Positions 11,871-22,734 of a stretch of 64,000 bases of DNA are shown here, in pieces. The stretch covers positions 126,123 through 190,122 of the forward strand of contig CAJHZI010000091.1 in NCBI GenBank assembly GCA_905160935.1. Direction: 5' to 3'. A program made the translations under genes and the position numbers. This DNA is from Enchytraeus crypticus (Eukaryota; Annelida; Clitellata; Enchytraeida; Enchytraeidae). The stretch's first letter is position 1, and each line of letters begins with the position of its first letter. A model generated the notes under the pieces. It did not search any database. It had not been told where the DNA came from and was given only the letters and a program-made list of their open reading frames with translations.

Positions 11871-12340
11871 ACTGTTTTAGTTGTAGCCTTCACATCATCG
11901 CAAAAATTGTGTTGCTAAGTTAACCATAAATTAACTATTCAATCGTTCTCAGTGCTGCCTTTCATCGGCTGTCATCACATTTGATGTTGGACGTTTTGTC
12001 CTGCGATTGAACACAGAAATCTAGATCGATTTTTATGTTGAAAGCAGTGGACAATGACCTCTTAACACCGATTATGTATCAATATGCATTTCTATGGAGG
12101 TAAGAGATTAAAAGTTATCAAATAAACATGATTACTTTCAAAGAAAATCCGCAAAAGCCGGCTTTTAAATCTAAATAGGTAACTATTAGCCACGTGTTTT
12201 AGAATTTTACCTCTTGCTAAATTCACCAAAGTGAATCACATATAAATTATTTGGGCATTGTTTTGATAATGCTTTTATGAAATAAATTTCATGAATATCT
12301 TGAAAAATTGTAAAATCTTAATGACTAAACTATGTTAAGA
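11871..12340. other. AT-rich intergenic DNA
   Basis: No gene, RNA or recurring repeat was recognised. Confidence 0.45.
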
Positions 12341-12660
12341 AAAGGGTAGGGATCACCCTGGAATCCACAAGAGGGTGGGAGGTAGGTAGGTAGAGCGTGC
12401 GTGTGAGTAATTCCTCGGACCGCAAGTCTCCACAAATTGGCCGGACTGTCTTTAATTTGTCTCAAGCACCGCAGAACGTTTCGACAGGCTATGATTGATG
12501 AAGTTCTCTTGCAGGGGAAGAGATGAAGGCTGAGTTGGGACTTGTTGGAGATCGAAGGGTGGAAGCCTGATGGGAGGTTTCCTCACGTCATCTGATGAGG
12601 ATCTGGAGTAATCCTAGAATATTTTCTTCCACATTTGAAGCCTGTGACCATTGATTGAAA
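12341..12660. other. Complex non-repetitive island
   Basis: Mixed-composition sequence (CTCGGACCGCAAGTCTCC at about 12413; CAAGCACCGCAGAACGTTTC at about 12464) between AT-rich flanks, without a long frame. It is a candidate regulatory element on composition alone. Confidence 0.25.
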
Positions 12661-12774
12661 GCTTCAGTACATTAAAATAGAATTAATTAAACCTAATTAG
12701 ATTATTGAAAGCCGATCCTAAGATAAACGGCGATTTTAGTTTAAATTTCTCTATTTGTAGACTCTTTGATGGTT

Positions 12775-12885
12775 AATCCGTGGTTTCTGTTGTTCTGTTC
12801 TTGCATTTTTTTCATTTCTTGTTCTGTTTATACTGCCATGTATTTTGGTGAAATAAAGATCATATAGAATAGAATAGATAATATG
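12775..12885 (+). mobile_element. LINE 3'-end fragment (CR1/Jockey-like tail)
   Basis: Ends in TTTTGGTGAAATAAAGATC followed by an ATAGAATAG run. The same kind of ending, ATGGTGAAATAAAGATT with an ATA/ATT tail, occurs inverted at 48.2 kb next to reverse-transcriptase-like codons. No coding remnant was seen here. Confidence 0.45.
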
Positions 12886-13750
12886 TATATTTTTCAGCAA
12901 AGATACAAAATGAATATGCGACATACAATACCTGAACCGCACTCCTACATCTATCGCGAGAAAAGTGGTCGTCAGTGAAGATACAGAGTATCTCATCTAG
13001 CTGACTACCATGATAATTATGATACTTACAGTTCTTAATAACGCTAATATTAGTTAATAGAAAATAAAATTCTGAGTCTGTATTCATAAATTCTGAGTCT
13101 GTATTTTGGTTACAGTGTCGGATCTGCGAATTTTCTAAGTTGAGATAAATATCTAAACATTCGACGTAGGCCTTTTTTTTATTTCTCATCGCTTATGTTC
13201 TTTCTGGATTCTGGCAGAGTTTTCGTTCCGCCCAGAAATGATATGACTAGTTTAGACTTCGGAAAAAATGTTTGATTTTCTGATTGAATATGAAATTACA
13301 AATTCGAGAAGAAATTCATTTAATTAATAAAGTCAGATTCAACGACGATTTCGAATGACATTAATAATGGATTAAACCTAATTTGAGCTTCTCAACCCCA
13401 GTCAATAACAATATCAGGCATTTGATTGAATTTAACTACCCTGGTTGCTTCAGATTTGGACTCTAGAATATCTCCTTTTTACCTTCAAGTTTTTTAATTG
13501 TTTTTCCTGTCATCTTAAACAGCGAATACAAAATACTTAACTAGAAATCAATAAATAAACAAATAATCAAGAATAGGGTTACCACAAAAGAGCGTAAACT
13601 CTGTGATGTAATACAGTCAGTAGCTGCTGATAAGAATAATAAATGCGCTTATTAATTATTTTGTCCGTATAGTTGCATACATGACATACCTCATGTATTA
13701 CTTTTAGTTTCTTTTCTTAGTTGTTGTTTTTGTAGTTTTTGTTATTTCCC
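12886..13750. other. AT-rich intergenic DNA
   Basis: Only AT-rich chance frames (for example 12860-13189 minus). A duplicated AATTCTGAGTCTGTATT lies at 13067-13104. Confidence 0.45.
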
Positions 13751-13815
13751 CCCATTCCTCTCCATGGTTATTAGTAACCGTTGCCTTTTGCTGGAGCATC
13801 AATTGATTACTTTAA
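13751..13815. repeat. Dispersed repeat 'F' fragment
   Basis: CCATGGTTATTAGTAACCGT then TGCCTTTTGCTGGAGCATCA. It recurs at 17913-17945 in the same orientation and inverted at 7930-7985 (CATCAAAAGGCAATGATTAC). Full extent and origin are unknown. Confidence 0.55.
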
Positions 13816-14409
13816 TATATCAATTTGATTGATTTATATTTTAAATAATTAATAACTAAAATGATTAATTTGAAAGCTAATTGACATAAATTACTCTTGA
13901 ATTGAATTAATTAATCTTACAATTGAGGAATTCGAATTAACTAAAAATGAGAATTCAGTGTTCTCATTGAATCATTAATTTATTTCCTCATATAATGTCC
14001 GGTTAGTATAGTATCCATGTTTGAGTCAAGAACAGGTTTCATGACATTTTCCGTCCCGTCAGTTATCGATCTACACAAGAAATTGATCGCTACATGGAGA
14101 CTAATCAGTAATTAATACACAAATCTTCGGAGATGTGTGTCGCATCTTGCACTTGAATAAAATTTTGTCGTTTACTAATTTGATTGACAATTATTTAGAT
14201 TACCAATTAAATTTAGTCTAGTAATTTCACACTAGTTTATGTAAATATTTACCCTATGTTTATTATATGTTTAAACATTAACTGAAAGTTAATCTGATTT
14301 AAGACTTCAAAGCACTGTTGTTTTTTCATTACTACTAAATGACGTCATAAATTGGCTCTAACGTTTGGCATATCATATTTCAAGCCTGCATAAATTGAAG
14401 CGATTTAAT

Positions 14410-14485
14410 TATTGATAATAATAATAATACTCATAATAGTAATAATAACAATAACAATAATAATAATAAAAATAAAAATAATAAG
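14410..14485. repeat. (AAT)n / (AAC)n microsatellite
   Basis: An imperfect trinucleotide run, AATAATAATAATAC then AACAATAACAATAATAATAA. Confidence 0.85.
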
Positions 14486-14639
14486 TGTATAAAGCGCCGC
14501 TATATGCTAAATTCCACATTAGCGCTGAATCAACATTTAAGGTTAAGTAGCCTTGTGGCATAATGCCACAATCTGTGTATTGGCTAGAATTCTCCCAGTC
14601 TGGAACGTAAAACTGAAACGTAAACCAATTGATCTAAAA

Positions 14640-14720
14640 TACAGAAATCTTAACCACGCGGCTACAAGTCTTTTAGCTGTCACATCTGCATGGGTCGCCT
14701 CTTACGAACACTTGAAGTTG
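14640..14720 (+). repeat. Dispersed repeat 'E' with GTCGCCTCTTACGA core
   Basis: The core GTCGCCTCTTACGA at 14694-14707 is identical at 28660-28673 and 36894-36907, with degraded versions at 57574 and 59391. Flanking sequence is also partly shared between copies, as expected for a SINE with a conserved central domain. Confidence 0.5.
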
Positions 14721-14919
14721 TCGGTAGGTTCCATTTTCATTTTTTCTAGAACCTACTAGAGATAATGAAGGAAATGATTGAACATTTTGGCACATACGCG
14801 TAAGCAAGCAAATATTAGAAATATCGGTATACTAAAAACAAGAATTAAACTAAAACATTCATTTCCAGATTCGGCAAGCTTTTATGGCTAATGTTCGAAT
14901 AGCCGTGGATTACATAACA

Positions 14920-14944
14920 AAATTATATATATATATATACATGC

Positions 14945-14983
<39 letters not shown>

Positions 14984-15111
14984 CATGTACACATGTATAT
15001 ATAGGCCCATACAGCATATAAATACAGTACAACATATAAATACAGTAGGCTGTATATAATATACATGTACGTATATATATCTATATGTACTTATTTACAG
15101 GTAAATATAAC

Positions 15112-15154
<43 letters not shown>

Positions 15155-15155
15155 G
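14920..15155. repeat. (TA)n and TACATG microsatellites
   Basis: Three (TA)n blocks (14923-14938, 14950-14976, 15113-15150) are joined by TACATGTA-rich linkers. Between them CAGCATATAAATACAGTA / CAACATATAAATACAGTA is duplicated in tandem (15012-15047). Confidence 0.9.
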
Positions 15156-15164
15156 TGCTCGAGC

Positions 15165-15395
15165 AGATCAGGCCTCAATTTTTACCGCGTCTTTAAACTA
15201 CTAGACTACTTGGGAATTTAATCCATTTTATGTGTACTCAGTCCTATGAACGTCAGAGAATTTATGCTTGCAAATCCACGCGGCCGAGAATCGAACCCAC
15301 GACAACTCTATTCACTCCAGCATCTGTCATTTAAACCTTACGACGTTACCTGTCGCCTCTAACCACTGCGCTACTGGGACATTCATTGTTCGTTC
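15165..15395 (-). mobile_element. tRNA-derived SINE, family B
   Basis: On the minus strand a clear RNA polymerase III promoter is visible: A box TAGCGCAGTGGTTAGAGG and B box GGGTTCGATTCTCGG. A tail follows, shared with the copy at 41.9-42.1 kb (ACTGAGTACACATAAAATGG against ACTGGTTATACGGAAAATGG). The spacing between the boxes is longer than in a functional tRNA, so this is a SINE rather than a tRNA gene. Confidence 0.75.
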
Positions 15396-16860
15396 TCATT
15401 GCTCGACGCCTTTCAATCAAAGTATGCCAAATATTATTGCTTCTGACTGATTAACCGAAGTAAATGATTTCGTCCAATCGCTGAGAAGTTTTACCAGATG
15501 GCGTCAGAATCAACCAGTTTTCTGCTGGTTTTTCGGATCGTTGGCTCTCAATATTGACACTGTCGGATGAAATAAAGTTCCAATTTCTCGTCGCTTTCAA
15601 CCCGCCATATTCGATCGCAGCAGCCTGTTGTCCGTGTTCCTACCTATCTATTCTGAATTCATTCCCCAAAGCTTCACCTCTCCTCCCTAAAATCCTTTAC
15701 GCCTATCATCTCTAACCGCACACTTCTTTACCTTCTTTAAACCTAAATCAATAACTCACACTAAAATCCCCTATACCAAGAGTTTTTCATGAAACTGGCA
15801 TCTTAAACATTTCACCGTCACTTATTCGTATTAAATGTCGACACTTTCATGAATATTTTCTTAGGGTTCTATATTTTCGAGTGAGTCAGCTTGACTATTA
15901 GATAGTGAAATATATTTAACTTTATGTTTTCCTTTTCATCTCTCATTCGAAGTGCCATATAGCGTTTAATTAATTTGCCTGTCAGACTTTAATGAAAAAT
16001 AAGTTAACGATTATTTAAACAGTCAGGTTGTCGCGTATATTTTTTCTTGATTAGATGTCACCACCAGACGAGTCATAAAATCGAAAGCAATCCTTAGTAA
16101 AATGATACGGTATTAATAGACGAATTATCCAGTTAAACTCATTCTAATTCAACAACAAGCAGTTACAGAAAGTCAGTTCAGGTTTTAGGAACATCAGGTA
16201 AAATAATGACGATTGAGCAAATCATACGTAATAACAATATTGTGTCTGGCATTCTGTGAACAGGACAAAGGTTCACAAACCGCGCGTATCCATAGAATGC
16301 GACAACACAGGAGTAAGAGGAAGGCTAATGGGAATCTAGCGGTATTTATTCACGATTAAGTGAATAAGTTCGTATAAGTGGATTTAAAATATATCAAAAG
16401 ATAAAAACTTCTCCAAGTGTTACATGTCATGGATCTGCTACATGGCAGAACACTGAGAGCGAAAACCTCATAAGTTAAGAGCAGGGTATGCTTTTGAGCT
16501 TGACATTGTAACAATATTTTTCAATCGACTTCCTTCTGAGAGCTGTAACGTAGGTCTCCTGCTTAAACAACGATCTTTGACGGCTCTTTCATTTTATATG
16601 TTAGCTTAAATTTTAAATCCTAAAAGTTCGAAAAAAATTGCCGACTAAATGAGAGAAATGAATATTTGGATAATTTTAGAACGGACATGTAGGTTAAGAA
16701 TTAATGACTTTCTTGTTTGACAGATAGAGGTTAGAATGTTCAGCTTTGACAGAGGCGAGAATATTAGACGCAGAGAACTCTAGCGTGAAGGTTGTCTAAA
16801 ATCGGAAGGATTCAGATAATTATTATTTGCCTTATGAGACTTTCGAAGCAACCCGGAGAT
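15396..16860. other. Intergenic, no gene recognised
   Basis: Mixed to AT-rich. Positions 15480-15660 are somewhat more complex (CAACCCGCCATATTCGATCG) but carry no long frame. Nothing else was recognised. Confidence 0.4.
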
Positions 16861-17025
16861 CTTCTTCACGCTTCTTCTGTTACTGCTTCAAGTTGCCTCT
16901 GCTACTGCTGTTACTGCCTCTGTTCCTGTTGCCTCTGTTTTTCTGCTATACTGCCTCTACTATTGCTGCCTCTAATGCTGCCTGTTCATTTGCTGCTGTT
17001 ACTTCCTCTGCTATTGCTCACGATT
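16861..17025. repeat. Imperfect CTG/CTC-rich triplet array
   Basis: Variants of CTGTTACTGCCTCTG repeat for about 160 bp. They generate Leu/Cys/Ser-rich chance frames (16792-17154 and 16827-17036), which is a composition effect rather than evidence of a membrane protein. Confidence 0.7.
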
Positions 17026-17184
17026 GCCTCAGTTAGGCCTGCTACTACAAAAGTTATGCAAAAGCAGTATGTTCCTAGCAACAGAATCACTTCAAACTTC
17101 AACCTAAATCTCCAAGTAGCTCATTGTATAGAGTGCCGAATAATGAAATTTTAAGTGATATATAAGAAGACTTAATGAAATCCT

Positions 17185-17250
17185 ACTAATTCGATTCCCG
17201 GTCAAGTCGGTAGAAAGTAAAATCTCAGATATTCAAAGAAGCTATATATG
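17185..17250 (+). mobile_element. SINE family B fragment
   Basis: B box TTCGATTCCCGGTC followed by GTAAAATCTCAGATATTCA. This matches the segment just after the B box in the 42.0-kb copy (GTAAAATCTCGGACATTCA). The tRNA-like head is truncated. Confidence 0.65.
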
Positions 17251-17910
17251 CAATATATTATATATAAAATTGGCTGCCTAAAAATTAAATTAGGTGATAT
17301 TACAAGTGATAGATATCACTATGGAAGATCATTTTACTGTATGATTAATTAACCATCTACAAATATATTCCATTTTATTATTCTTCTCATAGTTACTAGT
17401 TGAACTTTAGTAAAGCCACAAGTAGCCAGACTGCAATCTGCGAAATTAAAATCTTCGAGAATTCTGGCGCTTAGAGTTGAATTTGATTTCGCATACTATG
17501 GCTTTTGCCACAGAATAAAAATATAATATTTTAGAAGCTACGATTATCGTCAGGTAGAATTAGAAAAAAGTACTTGTGAGACCATTAATGTATAGTAAAT
17601 ACTTTAAATAGATTAGTATGAGTTACAGAGTTTCTATAAAATCTAGTTAGAATAATAAAATTCATAACATTAAAATGAATATATGAAGATCTAGCAATAG
17701 TTTCAAATAGAAATTAATAATTTAGAATTGCAATATTTTGAATAATATTTTGAACAGAATTTAAATGACTAATTCTCATTTAAATTCATTTAGATTAGTT
17801 TTTGCTCGTATGGGGGCACACATGAAATGTGTTACATATGCTACATGTATATACATTTTAGAGATACATTGCCTAGTTTATTTAAGTAGTTTTCGTATTT
17901 TCTTCTTCAT
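17251..17910. other. AT-rich intergenic DNA
   Basis: No gene or recurring repeat was recognised. Confidence 0.45.
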
Positions 17911-17982
17911 TTCCATGGCTATTAGTAATCAGTGCCTTTTGTTAGCGTAAAGAGTGCTGCCTGCTCAGATTTAATAATAACC

Positions 17983-18078
17983 TTCTGACACCCGGGGTTT
18001 TCTACATAAAACTTGTCAGTAATCAGCCTTCCAAGGAGTTCACCCATCCAAGTACTAACCAAGTTCGAATTTGCTTAA
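17983..18078 (-). repeat. 5S-rRNA-derived element (SINE3-like or 5S pseudogene)
   Basis: On the minus strand TTAAGCAAATTCGAACTTGG is followed by TTAGTACTTGGATGGGTGA. This is the 3' half of metazoan 5S rRNA, including most of the box A to box C internal promoter. After CTTGGAA about 35 unrelated bases intervene before ACCCCGGGTGTCAGAAGG, which resembles the 5S 3' end. The 5' half of 5S is missing, so it is not a functional 5S gene. It may be a 5S-derived SINE or a degraded retroposed 5S. Confidence 0.7.
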
Positions 18079-18240
18079 TTTATTGATGAACAATTGAACA
18101 TGCTAAATCTTGTGCATTAAGACTCGCAAGAGAAGGAGCTATAGAGAAGATTTAGAAAAGTAAGAAATATGAGAGCGAAGTTTACAATGACCCAGTGTCA
18201 ACAGCTGATCGCCGAAAATATAACAGATTTCTCTGCTAGC

Positions 18241-18354
18241 CTTTCTCTCCTCTTTCCTTCTCCCTCTCTCTATCTCTCTATCTCTCTATCTCTCTATCTC
18301 TCTATCTCTCTATCTCTCTATCTCTCTATCTCTCTATCTCTCTATCTCTCTATC

Positions 18355-18398
<44 letters not shown>

Positions 18399-18455
18399 GT
18401 TTATCCATTAATTCTCTGTCAGCTTATCTCTCTCTCTCTCTCATTCTCTCTCTCT
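18241..18455. repeat. (TCTCTCTA)n / (TC)n microsatellite
   Basis: About ten near-perfect octamers TATCTCTC followed by pure (TC)n to about 18395, with a second (TC)n block at 18426-18455. The Ser/Leu-rich frame across it is an artefact. Confidence 0.95.
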
Positions 18456-18459
18456 TTCT

Positions 18460-19555
18460 TGAATTCTTTTCATACTTTGAAAATATTAGTCTCGTTCCTT
18501 TTTAATTATCCCGTTCTTCGTTATATTTCCTGTTCTCTTCTTTTCTCGTTATCTCTTTTATATCTCAAAACTCTCTTTAAATCAAATAGATTCGCGCTGA
18601 TTGGAAGCGAAACGCGACGTAAAACCCCTATCTACTCTATGCTTATTTAGTTTCATTAAGCTCTTCATAAAATCAGTAGCATATTTCCGAGCTAGAATTC
18701 TCACACAGTCTCGTATTTCCTATCACTTAAATGCTTCTTAATAAACCAATAAACTCTAAGCCCTTGGCACCAGCTGCAGAGTTATCTCCTGTGAGGAGAT
18801 TACTGGCCGCAGATGGAGTTGAGAATCTCGACGCTAGCAACAAGCTGTTCAAGGGAACTTGTTGGACGTGAAATATTATATTGGTCGTCAGTCCGTGGCA
18901 ATTTCAAAATAGAATACTGCGTCCTTCATGGGTCCACCCACCAACATAGCAGGGGGTATCAGGGAGGCGCCGGGGGAGCTGGCCCCAGGAAATGTGTAAA
19001 CATTAAAAAATTACCTTAAATTTGATTATACTACTTAGTCGATTATTCGACGTAAGTCGAACGTAAGTCGAACATAGCTTAACGTGAAGGTCTACTGGTT
19101 AAACATCTCGAGTGAATGTCAAATGTTTAAGGTTTCAATTCCACTTACACTCGACATTTAGAGATCATTGGGTCTTTAAGCTAAATTTAGATTTAATTGC
19201 AATTTCTCGGAATGGCATCATATTTAAGAACGTGATCTGTTAATCATATTATTATCTTTTTGCCAATGAACGATATTAACATTTTACATGTTAATTGTTC
19301 TTATTCACTTGATAGCTTTGTAATTTTGTATTTATACTTGTCTACCATTGAATTGATAAAATTAAATAAACAAATTCAATTATTTTCACTTCCTAAATTT
19401 CATTCCAGTTCTCACCCTTCATCAAATCATTCCGGATTCGTCAATCCATCCTCCCTCATCATTCCATCCCGGATTGCGTCTTCCATCTCATCATGAGCGA
19501 TCGAAAAATTTCTATATTATCCGCAAGCAGCGCACTCTTTCCACAGACGCTGTAT
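18460..19555. other. Intergenic, no gene recognised
   Basis: Positions 18780-18980 are more complex (TCCTGTGAGGAGATTACTGG; GGGAGGCGCCGGGGGAGCTG) but lack a convincing frame. The remainder is AT-rich. Confidence 0.4.
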
Positions 19556-19760
19556 TCTGAACCTAAAAGAGTTCAATTATGTGACGCGTAATTGGTAATC
19601 TGGCCGGAGGCCTATTTGCCAAGCGTCGCCAGGCGTGTAATTAAATCCCGCAACTGTTCAGGTATTTCTTCTGATCCATCGCAAATTAATTAACTTCCAT
19701 TTCTCCATCACCACTCATCGGCACGATAACGTGTACAATGATTTTATTTTCGTCGTCTAT
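19556..19760. other. Candidate conserved non-coding element
   Basis: Non-repetitive sequence with TTATGTGACGCGTAATTGG, CTGGCCGGAGGCCTATTTGC, AGGCGTGTAATTAAATCC and AAATTAATTAAC, that is several TAATT-type homeodomain cores, in an otherwise simple AT-rich setting. There is no long frame. This is a regulatory guess from texture only. Confidence 0.3.
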
Positions 19761-20069
19761 CTTTTCTATTTTTTGGAAACGTTTGTGAATATGTAGATGT
19801 GTGTGCTACTTAGATTGCAAAACTGATGTCGTTCTATTGGTACACATCATAAAGAAGTCGAAATTGATAACTACCAATTCATTTGCTTCTGCAAATTTAG
19901 AATTATTTCATTGAGTAGAATCTTTGAATACCGGCAAATACAAAAAGTTTCATTGTATTCGTCAAAAAAATATGCAATATTTCGGTCGCAAAAATGAAAT
20001 TTAAAAAAAATTAATTTATTTCTGCTACTGGTGTGTTTTATTCAATGATAGGTCCAAGGTTATATATTC

Positions 20070-20218
20070 ATTCTGGGCTAGAACCAGTGACGATGTCGGT
20101 AAGATACTCGACCGCAGATCAGTATGTGCGGGCTTCAAATCCTGGGCTGGCCGTCACTGACATCGCTTTCTAGTTAGGAAATTGACGTTAACCTTAGCTT
20201 TACCAGCTTTTATTTTTG
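20070..20218 (+). mobile_element. tRNA-derived SINE, family A (near full-length, sense)
   Basis: The best sense-oriented copy. It has a tRNA-like head with an A-box-like GATGTCGGTAAGA, the segment CTCGACCGCAGATCAGTATG, the B box GGCTTCAAATCCTGG, and the tail GTCACTGACATCGC...AAATTGACGTTAACC ending in TTAGCTTTACCAGCTTT. The element is about 145 bp. The tail aligns without gaps to the L2 3' end at 20.64-20.69 kb. Confidence 0.8.
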
Positions 20219-20221
20219 CTT

Positions 20222-20280
20222 TTTTATTCCTTCTTATTCTTATTTCTTCTTATTCTTATTTCTTCTTATTCTTTACTGTC
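20222..20280. repeat. Short tandem repeat, about 16-bp unit
   Basis: TTCTTCTTATTCTTA-type units repeat about three times immediately after the SINE A tail. Confidence 0.8.
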
Positions 20281-20629
20281 ACGAGTTCAAATGAGAATGT
20301 AAACCATGTCTTGCCACTTTGGTGTTAGTTACAACCTCAGTGAGTCTAGCATACAGTCGCCGGTAACAGATATTTTGGGATCGCTCATCGTGTATCTCCA
20401 AATAGACTCAGGATGTCACAGCAATACAGCTAATGACAAGGGAGAGTCCTTGGCGTCAAATGAGTACACACAAATTTACATTTTTATTATTATTACTGTT
20501 TTTAATCCCCTAGGCTGCATAGGGGATGCAATTTCAAATGATTGGTAGTATCATAGCTTGTATTTGGAATTTGGTAAACTAACTACAGTTAGTTTACCTT
20601 ATTATTAATATTATTTTTATAATAATAAT

Positions 20630-21570
20630 AATAAAGGTTTAACGTCCGTTTCCTCATACAAGGATGATGTCAGGGACGTCCCCCCATCACTTGTCACTAC
20701 AAATCGATTCACCCCAAACGATCTGAAAAAAACATGTGCTGAAGAGAAATAAAAGATCCTAAACAGTGCCGGTCCGGTGATAAAAAAACAGTCAGGCAAG
20801 ATGAAATAAAATCTATGGTGGAAAGAGATGTGTTTTAAACTTACAACGGAAAGTGGAAGTAGTAGAGCATGAGTGAAGATCAGGAGGCAGAGAGTTCCAA
20901 ACAATAGGAGCGGAGAAAGAAAATGAACGTCTACATAACGAAGTGAGAATATTAGGAATTTTGAGCAGTTTGGTATCGGAAGTACGAAGCTTACGAGAAG
21001 GTTGATATTGGATTATTAGATCAGAAAGGTAAGAAGGTTTACCAAAAAGGAGTGTTTTGAAAGTTAAAAGAGCAATTTTATACTTAATTCTTTTAACTAC
21101 AGGAAGCCAGTGAAGGTTATTAAGCAAGGAACTAGAGGTGGCCTGAAGCCTCGAGGATCGACAGACAACACGTGCAAGAGTATTTTGAACGCGTTGCAAA
21201 CGCATGAGAGAAAAAGAAGGCAAACCATATAGCAATAAATTGCAGTAGTCAAGTTTAGACTGAACTATTGAGTTGGCAAGAATTATGGATGAATTTTTAT
21301 CAAGAGATGACCGTATCTGTCTGATTTGACGAATCTGGAGGAAAGATGAACGACAGACAGATGAGATATGAGATTTAAAATCAAGATTTTCATCAAACAT
21401 GACACCAAGGTTTTTAGCCTTGGGAGTAGGAGTGAGAGCAAGATTTTGAAAATAGCTGGAGGAATTGGCAATTTTGGTTCTTTGCTGGGGAGTGCCGATT
21501 AAAAGATATTCGGTTTTAGAGGGGTTGACAGAGAGACGATTACTGCAAAACCATGAGTATACATCATCAT
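20630..21570 (-). mobile_element. L2-type LINE, 5'-truncated reverse-transcriptase remnant
   Basis: The minus strand reads as the C-terminal part of an L2/CR1-group reverse transcriptase: LSVNPSKTEYLLIGTPQQR, LGVMFDENLDFKSHISSVCR, SKLDYCNLLLYGLPSFSLMR, LQRVQNTLARVVCR, LNNLHWLPVVKRIKYKIALL and APIVWNSLPPDLHS, ending near TFRCKFKTHLFP. A frameshift near 21390 splits the reading frame; the rest is intact for about 190 codons. The catalytic FADD region and endonuclease are missing. The 3' end is CCCTGACATCATCCTTG, TGAGGAAACGGACGTTAAAC, then (TTA)n. It is the only copy in the window with substantial L2 coding sequence. Confidence 0.85.
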
Positions 21571-21574
21571 CATT

Positions 21575-21690
21575 ATTAATATTATTATTATTATTAATAT
21601 TTTTATTTTTATTACTATTATTATTATTATTATTTTCAGTATTACTACTACTACTACTGTTACTATTACTATTGCTATTACTATTATCAT
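21575..21690. repeat. (ATT)n/(ACT)n triplet microsatellite
   Basis: Imperfect ATT, TTA and ACT triplets directly abut the truncated 5' end of the L2 relic. Hydrophobic frames on both strands here are artefacts. Confidence 0.9.
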
Positions 21691-22369
21691 TCGGACTGAA
21701 CCGGTACTACGCCGGTTGTTTTTACTACTGCGTAGTTCAATGGAGTGTTCGTTCTTTGATACACTTTTGAGGTGGAGAGGTGGAACGTCGACTTAGATTT
21801 GGCTTTTAGCTCTTAGTCCGAACTGTGAGTCGCGTATCGCGGAGTAAACCTTTAATGTTTATGAAAAGGCATGCAATGGAAGATGAGAAAGAAGAAGAGC
21901 GCAAAAGTTCTGGAACACAAACCTGTACCGTGTAAACAATTGCTATCGGTCATTGTTATTATCATTTTCATTGCATCTGCTGAAATGCATGAACGTAGGC
22001 GCGTGAGTCGCTAGTTTACCTACCCATCAATTATTGTCCGATAAAGTTTAGAACACTCCCCTACGAGGCGATCTTTCAGATGAGCCACATCAAGAATAAT
22101 GCAACGTTCACCTTAATGAGGTACTTGTACGTTACAGTTTTTATATGGACGCTGTATGTTCTGTAACATTCCTGTATTCAAACATTGGAATTTTTTATCA
22201 TACTCATATTTGTAAATCCTTTTCTTCATTAGAGATACTTAAAGGAAGTTTCTATCTGTTAGCGATATTTGGCTGACCGCTGGTCAAGTTCTATGCAATT
22301 CAAAGCATTGGTCAGCCCATTAATCCTTCATCCTAAAAAGGATAAGTGTTATCGGTTATGAGAGACGGC

Positions 22370-22575
22370 ACATATATACATATGTATATACATGTATATA
22401 TATATAAATACATATATATGTATATATATATACATGTATGTATATATACATGTATGTATATATACATATATGTATATAAACATAAGTATATGTATATATA
22501 TGCATATATACATATATGTATATACACACACATATATATATATATTATACATATATATACATGTACTTATGTAGC
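22370..22575. repeat. (TA)n / TACATGTATA microsatellite
   Basis: Alternating TATATA and CATGTATA units with strong self-complementarity. Tyr/Ile-rich frames on both strands are artefacts. Confidence 0.95.
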
Positions 22576-22587
22576 AAATGCTCAACA

Positions 22588-22640
22588 ATTAGGGTGCTCC
22601 TGTCATCCATGACAACATCGAACACTATTGTGACAAATCA
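22588..22640. repeat. Dispersed repeat 'G'
   Basis: ACAATTAGGGTGCTCCTGTC then ATCCATGACAACATCGAACA. Related units occur at 52840-52885 and 52925-52975 (ACAATTAGAGTGTTACTGTC, ATCTATGACAACAGCGAGCA) and partly at 51330. Confidence 0.6.
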
Positions 22641-22734
22641 TATGCCCATAAATATACATACACATGTACTTACATGTATATATTAAAACACTTGCTGGAA
22701 TTGAGACTAGAATATAATTAAAAGCCGCCTCTAG

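Noticed and set aside
16792..17154. Leu/Cys-rich frame that looks like a signal peptide plus membrane segment
   Set aside because: The hydrophobic part comes from an imperfect CTG/CTC triplet array and two frames are open at once; no domain or splice context supports it.
17983..18078. Functional 5S rRNA gene
   Set aside because: The 5' half is missing and foreign sequence interrupts the 3' end.
22346..22612. Tyr/Ile/Met-rich open frames on both strands
   Set aside because: They are translations of (TA)n/TACATG microsatellite DNA; equivalent frames exist on the opposite strand. The same applies at 35.4-35.7, 46.9, 49.1 and 53.1-53.4 kb.
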